In this document: positions 27,899-35,746 of the stretch, in pieces
How positions within the stretch are numbered: position 1 is the stretch's first letter
How the letters are laid out: each line of letters starts with the position of its first letter
Source: Lysobacter antibioticus
GTDB lineage: Bacteria; Pseudomonadota; Gammaproteobacteria; Xanthomonadales; Xanthomonadaceae
Length of the DNA: 64,000 nucleotides
Direction of reading: 5' to 3'
Assembly: GCF_001442535.1 (NCBI RefSeq)
Contig: NZ_CP013141.1
Location: forward strand, 2,625,528 to 2,689,527
Notes under the pieces: generated by a model
The model's database searches: none
Told to the model about the DNA's origin: nothing
The model's input: only the letters and a program-made list of their open reading frames with translations
Made by a program: the position numbers and the translations under genes

Positions 27899-28927
27899 TC
27901 AACGCCGCGCGGCAATGACGATATCGCCACCGGAGGACTCGTCCACCGCGACCGGGTACAACTCCTCCAGGGCCTCGACGAACGCATGCGGGTCGTCGCT
28001 GCGGAACACGCCGCTGACGCGCAACCGCGCGACCTGCTCGCCGCTCAAGACCATGCGCCGGCGGCTGTAGCGGTTGAACTCGTCGACCGCAGCCGACAAA
28101 GCCTGGTCTTCGAATACCAGCTTGCCCGACAGCCAGGTCGGTAAGGCGCCCGGCGCCGCCGGTGCCAATCGGTGCAGCGGCTGGTGCTTGCGGAAACTCG
28201 CCTTCTGGCCGGGGTCGAGCGTGCCGAGCGCAGCCTGTCCGGCATCGGCGGTCGGCGCCGCCAACAAGGCGACCCGGCCTTCGACCAGGGCCACCTCGGT
28301 CGTGTCGTTGCGCCGGTACACCTCGAACTCGGTGCCGACCGCACGCACGCTGCCGTCCTCGGTATGCACCAGGAACGGCCGCTTCGCCTTGGCCACGCGG
28401 AAATAGGCGCGACCATGGTCGAGGACGATGCGCCGCTGGTCGCCGGAGAAATCGACGACCAGGCGGCTGTCGGTGTCCATGCTCACGCGCGAACCGTCGT
28501 CGAGGGCGATGGTGCGGCTTTCGCCGACTTGGGTGAGGTAGACGGTCTCCACGACCGGCCGCTGCAGCCAGCGCGGCACCACCGCGGCCAGGGCCACCAC
28601 CGCGGCGAGCGCGCCGGCGCCCAGCGCATAGCGCGCCCAGGCCACAGGCTCACGGCTGCCACGCTTCGGTGCCGTCGGCGCCTCCGCCGTCGCATCGCGC
28701 AGGCGTTCGGCGATCTGCGGATGCTGGGCATGCTCGCCCGCCGCCGACCACAGCCGCTCGATACGCTCGTAGGCGGCGCGATGGCGCGCATCGGCGGCCA
28801 TCCAGCGCTGCCAGCCCTGACGGTCGCTTTCGGCGACGTCGTCTGCGCGCAGGCGCGCGAACCAAGTCGCGGCCTGGCGGCGGAACGGGTCGCCGCCCTC
28901 GATCACGCTCAGACGCGGCGGTTTCAC
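27899..28927 (-). CDS. FecR-like anti-sigma factor / signal transducer
   Basis: This 342-residue single-pass inner-membrane protein starts at GTG 28927, which overlaps the sigma factor stop (GTGA) and follows a strong GGGAGG. Residues 15-62 are the cytoplasmic DUF4880-like anti-sigma segment (ATWFARLRADDVAESDRQGWQRWM). A transmembrane helix lies near 100-118. Residues 128-220 are the periplasmic FecR domain (RTIALDDGSRVSMDTDSRL, GRAYFRVAKAKRPFLVHT, VGTEFEVYR). The C-terminal 80 residues resemble the STN/DUF4974 fold. It should receive a signal from the divergent receptor and release the cognate ECF sigma factor. Confidence 0.92.
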   Translation of the reverse strand: MKPPRLSVIEGGDPFRRQAATWFARLRADDVAESDRQGWQRWMAADARHRAAYERIERLWSAAGEHAQHPQIAERLRDATAEAPTAPKRGSREPVAWARYALGAGALAAVVALAAVVPRWLQRPVVETVYLTQVGESRTIALDDGSRVSMDTDSRLVVDFSGDQRRIVLDHGRAYFRVAKAKRPFLVHTEDGSVRAVGTEFEVYRRNDTTEVALVEGRVALLAAPTADAGQAALGTLDPGQKASFRKHQPLHRLAPAAPGALPTWLSGKLVFEDQALSAAVDEFNRYSRRRMVLSGEQVARLRVSGVFRSDDPHAFVEALEELYPVAVDESSGGDIVIAARR

Positions 28928-29475
28928 GAGCCTCCCAGACGCGTATCGAAATGCAGCAAGGCGCGCATCATGTTTTTCTCCACTGCGCTCACACTGATCT
29001 CCAAACGTTTGGCGATGGCGCTATAAGTCAGGCCTTCGTAGCGCTGCAGCAGGAACACCTGGCGGCAGCGCGGCGACAACTCGTCCAGCGCCGCCAGGAA
29101 CGCCTGCAGCCGGCGGTTACCTTCGTAGACGCATTCGCCGTGCGGGTCCTCACTCGGCCAGTCCTTGGCGACCTCGTCGATCGACACGTGCTGGAGCACC
29201 TGATGGCTCTTGTCGCGGCGGAAGCGGTCGCGCAACAGGTTCGAGGCGATCTGCAACAAGAAGGCCTCGACGTTGAGCACGCCGCTCAGCGACGGCATCC
29301 GCACCAGGCGCACCAGGGCTTCCTGGGCCAGGTCCTCGGCGTCGTCGGCCGATTGCAGATGACGCGAAAAATAACGCACCAGCGCCGGGCGGTAACGGGC
29401 GATCAGCAGCGGCAGATCGGCGGCGCACGAGGCATCGCAAGCACCCAGCGTATCGCCGGCTTCGCCGCTGTTCAT
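28924..29475 (-). CDS. ECF RNA polymerase sigma factor (FecI-like)
   Basis: The product is 183 residues. ATG 29475 was chosen because GGGGAGG precedes it at good spacing and the upstream in-frame extension is not sigma-like. Region 2 contains RYRPALVRYFSRHLQSADDAEDLAQEALVRLV. Region 4 contains LDELSPRCRQVFLLQRYEGLTYSAIAKRL and a recognition helix ISVSAVEKNMMRAL. It is translationally coupled to the FecR-like gene and divergent from the TonB-dependent receptor, which is the likely target. The C-terminal VEKNMMRALLHF pattern is typical of the FecI subgroup. Confidence 0.93.
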   Translation of the reverse strand: MNSGEAGDTLGACDASCAADLPLLIARYRPALVRYFSRHLQSADDAEDLAQEALVRLVRMPSLSGVLNVEAFLLQIASNLLRDRFRRDKSHQVLQHVSIDEVAKDWPSEDPHGECVYEGNRRLQAFLAALDELSPRCRQVFLLQRYEGLTYSAIAKRLEISVSAVEKNMMRALLHFDTRLGGS

Positions 29476-29640
29476 GGCCCCTCCCCCGCTATCGGACAAG
29501 CGGACGCTACGGCACCGGCCGGCCGCCGGCAAGCCTGCCGAAAGGCGAGTGAGGGATCCGTGGCAAGCTGCGTCTGCATCGGTGGGGAAAGGACAACAGT
29601 CGAAGGATCGAGTCGTAGTCACTCATCGGGGAGCGTTGCA
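29476..29640. promoter_or_regulatory. Divergent control region of the sigma factor and receptor genes
   Basis: This 165-bp region must hold both promoters. GGGGAGG for the sigma factor lies at the left end, and GGGGAG for the receptor about 8 bases before ATG 29641. Clear -35/-10 boxes were not identified. An ECF promoter would be expected to face the receptor. Confidence 0.5.
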
Positions 29641-32600
29641 ATGGGGATCGTTTCACAGCGTCGCGCAACACAAGGCCGTCGGTCGAACGGTACGGACTCG
29701 AACAAAAAGGAATCGGTGGGGGCCGATCCGGGACATACACTGAAGACGAACACGTACAGGCATTGCGCCCGGCGCCCGTTGTCGGTCGCGCTGAGCCTGG
29801 CGCTCGGTCTGTCGGCCCTGGTCGCCGCGGCGCCGGCGCTCGCCCAACAGACGCGGGACAGCGCGCATCACTACGCCTTGCCGAGCCAGTCGCTGGCTTC
29901 GGCGCTCAACCAGGTCGCGTCCTCGTCGGACGCGCAGATCCTGGTTCCACCGGACTTGGTGCGCGGCCGCATCGCACCGGCGCTGTCGGGCCGTTACACC
30001 ACCCGCGAGGCGATCACTCGCTTGCTCGCCGGCAGCGGCCTCAGCTTCCGCGTCACCCAGAGCGGCGTCATCGCGATAGTGACCGCGCGCGAACCGGCGC
30101 CGCCCAAGGCCAAGCCGACGAGCTCGCGCGAACCGGCGGCCAAGGCCAAGGCGGAACCCGATCCGACCGAACTGGCGGCGATCCAGGTCACCGGCTCGCG
30201 CATCAAGCGCGCCGAGATCGAAGGCCCTTCGCCGGTCACCGTGATCACCGCCGAGCAGATGGAACGCGAAGGCCACGCCACCGTGTTCGAGGCGCTGGAA
30301 ACCCTGGTGATGGCCAACGGCGCGGTCGAGACCGAACTGTCGGGCGGCTTCTCCGCCAACGCCCATCCGCTCAATCTGCGCGGCCTGGGCCCCGGCCGTT
30401 CGCTGTTGCTGATCGACGGCCGCCGCGCCGCCGACTATCCCTTCCCGTACGAAGGCCGCAGCAACTTCCAGAACTTCGGCAACATTCCGTCGGGCGCGGT
30501 CGAGCGCATCGAAATACTCGCCGGCGGCGCTTCCGCCATCTACGGCGCCGATGCGGTCTCGGGCGTGGTCAACATCGTGCTCAAGCGCAATTACCAGGGC
30601 GACGAGGTCAAGCTGCGCGCCGGCAGCAGCACGATGGGCGGACGCGACCGCTTCGACCTGCAATGGACCGGCGGCAAGACCGGCGAGCGCTGGGGCGTCA
30701 CCTACGCCTTCCAGGCCTACGACCAAGAACTGTTGTACGGCTTCCAGCGCGACGACTGGGACCTGCGCGCCAACCCGAGCCCGGACCCACGGCTCGGCGT
30801 GCAGCCCGACGCCGGTCTGCGCATCCGCCGAGGCAGCAGCAGTAGCAGCAGCCCCTTGATCGCGCCGCCGGCCGGCACCTGCGAACGCTGGGGCGACGAG
30901 TTCCAACGCCACACCTACAAGCGCATCAGCTCCGGCAACGTGCAGAGCCTCGGCGATGCCTGCGGCACCTGGAAGGACGTCACTTACCAGCACCTGAGCA
31001 AGGGCAAGAACGAACTCGCCGGTTACGTGTTCGGCACCTGGGATTTCTCCGACGACCTGCAGGGCTGGGGTTCGGTGCAGGCCTGGCGCTCGCGGGTCGA
31101 GTCGCTCGGCGGCTTCGAGAGCATTACCGGTCCGCATACCGACGGCGTCGGCCGTCGCGGCGACTTCTACGACCCGCAGTTCAACGCGGTGATCGCGCCC
31201 ACGCGTTTGCTGACCCCGGTCGATCTCGGCGGCGTCGAGCAGATGAACCAGCACTACCGCGAACGCTCGCTCGACGTCGCGCTCGGCCTGCGCGGCAAGA
31301 TCGGCGACGGCTGGGATTGGGATGCCACCGTCAGCCGCGCCGAGTACCAGTTCGAACGCACCCGCCGGCGCATGGTCGGCAACCTGGTCAACGATTATTT
31401 CTTCGGCAAGCAACTGGGTACCCGCCCCAATGGCGTGCCGATCTATCGCTTGAACCTGCCGCGCTGGTACCGACCGATGACGCCGGAGGAATACGAGTCG
31501 ATCTCCACCCTCGCCAAATACGAGGCCGAGTCCTGGGTCAACACCGCCAGCTTCGTGCTCACCGGCGATCTGTTCGAGTTACCGGCCGGCCCGGTCGGCG
31601 TCGCCACGGTGCTGGAAGCGAGCTCGCAAGGCTACGACCTGTCCAGCGATGCGCGCGTGCAGCCCGGCGTGGTCCAGCTCTACAACCTCACCGGCACCAA
31701 CGGTGGCGGCGAACGCGACCGCTATGCCGCCGGCGTGGAGTTCAGCATCCCGATCCTGAGCACGCTCAAGGGCAGCCTGGCCGGCCGCTTCGACAAGTAC
31801 GACGACATCACCGCGGTCGACGATGCCAAGACCTGGAACGCCGGCCTGGAATGGCGTCCCACCGATAACCTGCTGATCCGCGGCGCCTACGCCACCAGCT
31901 TCAAGGCGCCGGACCTGCACTGGGTCTTCAGTGAAGGCAGCGGCAGCTTCGGCAATGCGGTCGACCCCTGGCGCTGCATCGCCGCCGGCGCCAATCCGGG
32001 CTGCTCGGGCTATAGCTATAACGTCTTCAGCCTCAGCGAAGGCGACCCGAACCTGGAAGAGGAAACCGGCAAGTCCTGGAGCGTCGGCGCGGTCTGGGAC
32101 GTCTTCGACGGCCTCTCGGTCACCGCCGACTACTGGAGCATCGAACTCGACGGCGCGATCGAACGGCTCAGCCCGACCAGCATCCTCGAAGGCGAAGCCG
32201 GCTGCCGCACCGGCAAGCAGCTCAACGGCCAGCCGTTCGCGTTCGGGCCCGACTCTGGCTATTGCCGCAACATCACCGCCCTGGTGACGCGGCGCCCGGA
32301 AGGCAGTGAAGCCATCGACCGCATCGCCGAGGTCAAGTCGGCGCCGCTCAATCAGTCTTATCGCCGCGTCACCGGCATCGACGCCAGCGTCAACTGGCGG
32401 CTCAAGACCGAGCGTTACGGCGACTACCGTTTCGACCTGAGCTGGTCGCACACGCTCAAGTCCGAACGCCAGGTGTTCGCCACCGACCCGATCGAGAGCG
32501 ACTGGCGCGACGATCCGGACAACCTCGACTTCCGCAGCCGCCTGCGGGCGGGTGCGAGCTGGCGCGCCGGCGACTGGTCGTCGAGTCTGTTCATGACTCG

Positions 32601-32835
32601 CTACGGCAGCCTGCCGAAGGCGAACGGCCTCGGCCGCACTGGCGTGTATTTCCTCTGGAACGCCAACATCGGCAAGCGCATCACCGACAAGGCCACGGTC
32701 AAGTTCTACGTCAACAACCTGTTCAACAGCACCCATCCGGACGACGAGACCAACACCTCGTTTCCGTATTTCTACGATGCCTACAGCCCGATCGGCCGCG
32801 AGTTCGCGTTCGAGTACGAGTATCGGTTCCGTTGA
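29641..32835 (+). CDS. TonB-dependent receptor with N-terminal STN signalling domain
   Basis: The product is 1064 residues. The signal peptide is unusual, with a polar N-region of about 45 residues before the hydrophobic core SVALSLALGLSALVAAAPALA. Cleavage is likely after residue 68. The STN domain is at 79-148 (LPSQSLASALNQVASSS to SGVIAIV), followed by an Ala/Lys/Pro linker, a TonB-box-like AAIQVTG and the plug (SRIKRAEIEGPSPVTVITAEQM, RGLGPGRSLLLIDGRRA, GGASAIYGADAVSGVVNIVLK). The barrel follows and ends in an aromatic residue pattern, FAFEYEYRFR. Size and family suggest uptake of a siderophore, peptide or polysaccharide fragment. The ligand is not readable. The STN domain pairs with the adjacent FecR-like protein. 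ATG 29641 has a Shine-Dalgarno. GTG 29716 would shorten the N-region. Confidence 0.92.
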   Translation: MGIVSQRRATQGRRSNGTDSNKKESVGADPGHTLKTNTYRHCARRPLSVALSLALGLSALVAAAPALAQQTRDSAHHYALPSQSLASALNQVASSSDAQILVPPDLVRGRIAPALSGRYTTREAITRLLAGSGLSFRVTQSGVIAIVTAREPAPPKAKPTSSREPAAKAKAEPDPTELAAIQVTGSRIKRAEIEGPSPVTVITAEQMEREGHATVFEALETLVMANGAVETELSGGFSANAHPLNLRGLGPGRSLLLIDGRRAADYPFPYEGRSNFQNFGNIPSGAVERIEILAGGASAIYGADAVSGVVNIVLKRNYQGDEVKLRAGSSTMGGRDRFDLQWTGGKTGERWGVTYAFQAYDQELLYGFQRDDWDLRANPSPDPRLGVQPDAGLRIRRGSSSSSSPLIAPPAGTCERWGDEFQRHTYKRISSGNVQSLGDACGTWKDVTYQHLSKGKNELAGYVFGTWDFSDDLQGWGSVQAWRSRVESLGGFESITGPHTDGVGRRGDFYDPQFNAVIAPTRLLTPVDLGGVEQMNQHYRERSLDVALGLRGKIGDGWDWDATVSRAEYQFERTRRRMVGNLVNDYFFGKQLGTRPNGVPIYRLNLPRWYRPMTPEEYESISTLAKYEAESWVNTASFVLTGDLFELPAGPVGVATVLEASSQGYDLSSDARVQPGVVQLYNLTGTNGGGERDRYAAGVEFSIPILSTLKGSLAGRFDKYDDITAVDDAKTWNAGLEWRPTDNLLIRGAYATSFKAPDLHWVFSEGSGSFGNAVDPWRCIAAGANPGCSGYSYNVFSLSEGDPNLEEETGKSWSVGAVWDVFDGLSVTADYWSIELDGAIERLSPTSILEGEAGCRTGKQLNGQPFAFGPDSGYCRNITALVTRRPEGSEAIDRIAEVKSAPLNQSYRRVTGIDASVNWRLKTERYGDYRFDLSWSHTLKSERQVFATDPIESDWRDDPDNLDFRSRLRAGASWRAGDWSSSLFMTRYGSLPKANGLGRTGVYFLWNANIGKRITDKATVKFYVNNLFNSTHPDDETNTSFPYFYDAYSPIGREFAFEYEYRFR

Positions 32836-32968
32836 TTGGGATCGCAGGCTGACGGCAGCGGCGACGTAAGCGCTCCATCGCCGAAGCTTGGCAACGGATC
32901 ACCGTTGCCGTTGCCGTTGCCCCAGATTTTGATCTGCTTTGCTGCTTTGCTGCTTTGCCGGTCAAGTG

Positions 32969-33434
32969 GAGACCCGGAGGGCGGCGCACAGGACGTGCGC
33001 CGTTTTCCGATAAGACAGGGACGTCTTATCGGAAAATCCCGGCGCAAGCTGCGTGCTCGCAGGGGAGCTTCGTCAAGGAAAAGCACTTTTCTTTGGTGAC
33101 TTTTGACCGAAGGGAATCCAGACGGACTTTTGGGGCTTTGGCCAAAAGAAAGTTACCCGCACCCTTTAGGGGGCGGAAGCTCTGCACTGGCTTTTAGGCT
33201 CTTAGCCGGAAGCAAGATCAAACGCCAAAAGCTTCCGCCACTAAAGCGGCGGGTTACTTTCTTTTGTCATAAGCAACAAAAGAAAGCTAACCAAAGAAAA
33301 ATGCTTTTCTTTTGAATCACCAGCCCGCACGAGCGGTGCATACGCGGGGATTTTTCATACGGGACATCCCTGTCCCGATGAAAAACGGCCCGCATCCATG
33401 CGAGCCGCCCTCCGGGTCTTCTATGGCCTTCGCG
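32969..33434. repeat. Complete copy 3 of the two-arm hairpin repeat
   Basis: The left arm is 32969-about 33190 and the right arm about 33211-33434. The left arm carries CGGCGCAC/GTGCGCCG, a version of the first stem in which base pairs are swapped relative to copy 1, then TTTTCCGATAAGAC/GTCTTATCGGAAAA (33003-33036). The right arm has the long GGTTAC stem and the CATACGGGAC hairpin. The final stem has one mismatch (GCGAGCCG). Confidence 0.85.
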
Positions 33435-33450
33435 AGGTCGAGGCGACGCA

Positions 33451-33474
33451 CAGCAACAGCAACAGCAACAGCAA
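33451..33474 (+). repeat. CAGCAA hexanucleotide tract
   Basis: Four copies of CAGCAA lie just outside the right arm of repeat copy 3. CAGCAA is the reverse-complement form of the GTTGCT tracts that border left arms, so the hexamers mark both outer ends in mirror orientation. Confidence 0.85.
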
Positions 33475-33518
33475 CCTTATGGCAACGGCGGTTACAGTCT
33501 CTGCGATGTTGCTTCTGG

Positions 33519-33606
33519 GTAGGAGCGGCGCAAGCCGCGACCGCGCATCTGCGGCTGCCGGCGCGGGCAGTCCTGCCTGCGCGGTCGCGGCTTGCGCCGC
33601 TCCTAC
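33519..33606. repeat. REPIN: inverted pair of REP palindromes
   Basis: A forward REP (33519-33542) and a reverse REP (33583-33606) are separated by 40 bp of GC-rich sequence. This is the REPIN/BIME arrangement moved by RAYT transposases. No RAYT gene is in the window. Confidence 0.82.
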
Positions 33607-33738
33607 CCCGCGATCGTTTAGGGCTTCGCTCAATGACGAAGGCGGTGCGATGCTTGCCCGCGCCTGGGCCTCGGCCTGCATCCCCTCCTACCCTCAAACA
33701 GCGACAATGCCGATCAGGCCATTACACGAGCCCCTGCG

Positions 33739-34893
33739 ATGATCCGACTATCCTGCCTTGCCTCCCGGTCCGTCTTGCTGACCCTGTGCCTCTCGGCCAC
33801 GGGCGCCCTCGCCGCAGGCCATGAGCGCTCGCCAGCGGCCACCGAGACGACCCCGACGCCCAGCGCCTCGGCATTCGACGACGGGCCCTATCTGCGCTAC
33901 ACGTCCGATCGCATCGAAGCGCGCTGGGTCTGCGACGGCAAGCCGGTCGAACGCTTGTTCCCGGCGCTGCGCTGGCCGGTCGCGGTGCCTGCGCAATGCG
34001 GCCAACCGGCGGTCTCGGTACGCACACCGGCCGAAGCCGAAACAGAAGTCTCGCCGCAGGGCGTCGAACGCATCGCCGCGCTCTCGGACGTGCACGGCCA
34101 GTACGAGCTGATGGTCCAACTGCTGCAGAGCAACGGCATCGTCGACCGCAAGCTGCGCTGGCGTTATGGGCGCGGCCATTTGGTCATCGCCGGCGATGTG
34201 TTCGACCGCGGCCCCAAGGTCAACCAGGCGCTGTGGCTGCTGTACGGCCTGGAACAGCAGGCGCGGGCGGCCGGCGGCGCGGTGCATCTGCTGCTCGGCA
34301 ATCACGAGGTCATGGTGCTGGCCAACGACCTGCGCTACGTCAACGAGGGTTACCAGCGCAACGCCGGCCTGCTCGGCCGTTCCTATGTCGAACTGTACGG
34401 CCCCGACACGGTGCTCGGCCGCTGGCTGCGCAGCAAGTCGGTGATCGGCCAGGTCAACGACCTGTTGTTCGTGCACGGCGGCATCGCCGCGAGCTATTTC
34501 GAATCCGGTCTGAGCCGGGCGCAGATCAACGACCGTTATCGCGCCACCCTCGGCACGCCCAAATCGGTCTGGCAGCAGGAACCGTCGCTGCTGCCGCTCT
34601 ACAACGGCAAGACCAGCCCGATCTGGTACCGCGGCTACTTCATCGACCCGGCCCTGACCCAGGATCAGGTCGATGCGATCGCCGCGCGCCTCGGCGTCGG
34701 CCGCATCGTCGTCGGCCATACCTCGCATAAGCGCATCGGCAGCTATTTCGACGGCCGCGTGATCGCGATCGACAGCAGCATCAAGAACGGCCAGTACGGC
34801 GAGCTGTTGCTGATCGAACGCGGCAAGTTCAGCCGCGGCACGCCCGAGGGCAAGCGTCTGCCGCTGACCGCCGGCGAGCCCCTCTCCGATTGA
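33739..34893 (+). CDS. Exported PPP-like metallophosphatase (Shewanella-like phosphatase type)
   Basis: The product is 384 residues. A signal peptide ends near residue 25 (LTLCLSATGALA). The two-metal calcineurin core is complete: SDVHG (Asp117, His119), GDVFDRG (Asp153, Asp156), LGNHE (Asn188, His189), LFVHGG and VVGHTSH. The GDVFDRG/GNHE/FVHGG set places it with PPP-type serine/threonine or tyrosine phosphatases and Shewanella-like phosphatases rather than with nucleotidases. It should act in the periplasm. The natural substrate is unknown. It converges on the FKBP gene. Confidence 0.83.
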   Translation: MIRLSCLASRSVLLTLCLSATGALAAGHERSPAATETTPTPSASAFDDGPYLRYTSDRIEARWVCDGKPVERLFPALRWPVAVPAQCGQPAVSVRTPAEAETEVSPQGVERIAALSDVHGQYELMVQLLQSNGIVDRKLRWRYGRGHLVIAGDVFDRGPKVNQALWLLYGLEQQARAAGGAVHLLLGNHEVMVLANDLRYVNEGYQRNAGLLGRSYVELYGPDTVLGRWLRSKSVIGQVNDLLFVHGGIAASYFESGLSRAQINDRYRATLGTPKSVWQQEPSLLPLYNGKTSPIWYRGYFIDPALTQDQVDAIAARLGVGRIVVGHTSHKRIGSYFDGRVIAIDSSIKNGQYGELLLIERGKFSRGTPEGKRLPLTAGEPLSD

Positions 34894-34904
34894 ACGAACG
34901 GTGA

Positions 34905-34934
34905 CCACGCGGACGATGCTCGTCGCCCGCGTGG
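34905..34934. terminator. Candidate hairpin between convergent genes
   Basis: CCACGCG-GACGA, a short loop, then TCGTC and CGCGTGG form a long stem between the two convergent stops. No clear T-tract follows on either side, so intrinsic termination is uncertain. Confidence 0.35.
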
Positions 34935-34947
34935 CGGTGAGCCGCGC

Positions 34948-35688
34948 TCAACGCGCGATCTCGAGCAATTCCAGATCGAACACCAAGGTCGCGTTCGGTT
35001 CGATCTGGCCGGGCACGCCGGTCTCGCCGTAGCCGAGTCGGGCCGGCACCCAGAAACGGTGTTTAGCGCCTGGCGACATCAGCATCAGCCCTTCTCGCAG
35101 GCCCGGCATGATCTGGTTGAGCGGGAACTCGGCCGGGTGATCGGTAGCGTAGGTGCTCTCGAACTCGCTGCCGTCGAGCAGACGCCCCACGTAGTTGACC
35201 CGCACCGTGCCGTCGGCGGCCGGCCTGGCGCCGCGGCCGGGGCGCTCGATGCGATATTGCAGGCCCGACGCGGTCGTGACCACGCCCGCTTGCTTGCGGT
35301 TATCGGCCAGGTAGCGGTCGCCCTCGGCCAGATTCTTCTGCGCCAGCGCCTGCTGGCCGGCCTGGCGCTTGCGCTGCAGGTGCTCGACGAAGCCGCTGCG
35401 CACCTTGGCGATCTGCGCCTCGTCCAGGCGCGGCGGTGCGCCGGCATGGGCCGCCCGCAGTGCGATCACGACGGTGTCGATGTCGACCTCGTCCTTGATC
35501 GGTGCAAGCCGCTTGGCCATGTCGAGACCGACCATGTAGCTGACTTGGCCGCGCGGGCCGTCGATGGCGGCCGGCACGGTCGCTGCGGTCCGCTTCGCGG
35601 CTGCGGCCGCGGTTTGCTCGGTATCGGAGCGACAGGCTGCGGGCGACAACACGAGACACAGAACGATGGCGTGGGCGGAGCGGTTCAT
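34948..35688 (-). CDS. Exported FKBP-type peptidyl-prolyl isomerase (FkpA/Mip-like)
   Basis: The product is 246 residues. The N-terminus MNRSAHAIVLCLVLSPAAC is a signal sequence ending at Cys19 in an imperfect lipobox (P-A-A-C), so a lipoprotein is possible. Residues 44-130 form the helical dimerisation region (VSYMVGLDMAKRLAP, FVEHLQRKRQAGQQ). Residues 145-246 are the FKBP domain with VRVNYVGRLLDGSEFEST, FPLNQIMPGLREGLMLM and RFWVPARLGYGE. The family speeds proline isomerisation and assists periplasmic folding. AGGAGA precedes the ATG. Confidence 0.92.
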   Translation of the reverse strand: MNRSAHAIVLCLVLSPAACRSDTEQTAAAAAKRTAATVPAAIDGPRGQVSYMVGLDMAKRLAPIKDEVDIDTVVIALRAAHAGAPPRLDEAQIAKVRSGFVEHLQRKRQAGQQALAQKNLAEGDRYLADNRKQAGVVTTASGLQYRIERPGRGARPAADGTVRVNYVGRLLDGSEFESTYATDHPAEFPLNQIMPGLREGLMLMSPGAKHRFWVPARLGYGETGVPGQIEPNATLVFDLELLEIAR

Positions 35689-35746
35689 GGTGCGGCACTC
35701 TCCTGGCGATGAGCTCAGAGACGGTCGATAGGCCGGGCTGCTGCCC

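Larger units (their letters stand above)
32836..33738. other. 903-bp intergenic region filled by repeats
   Basis: It contains a three-unit CGTTGC tract (32902-32922), repeat copy 3, a CAGCAA tract and a REP pair. No gene was found. The region directly upstream of the phosphatase ATG at 33739 lacks a strong Shine-Dalgarno. Confidence 0.8.
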
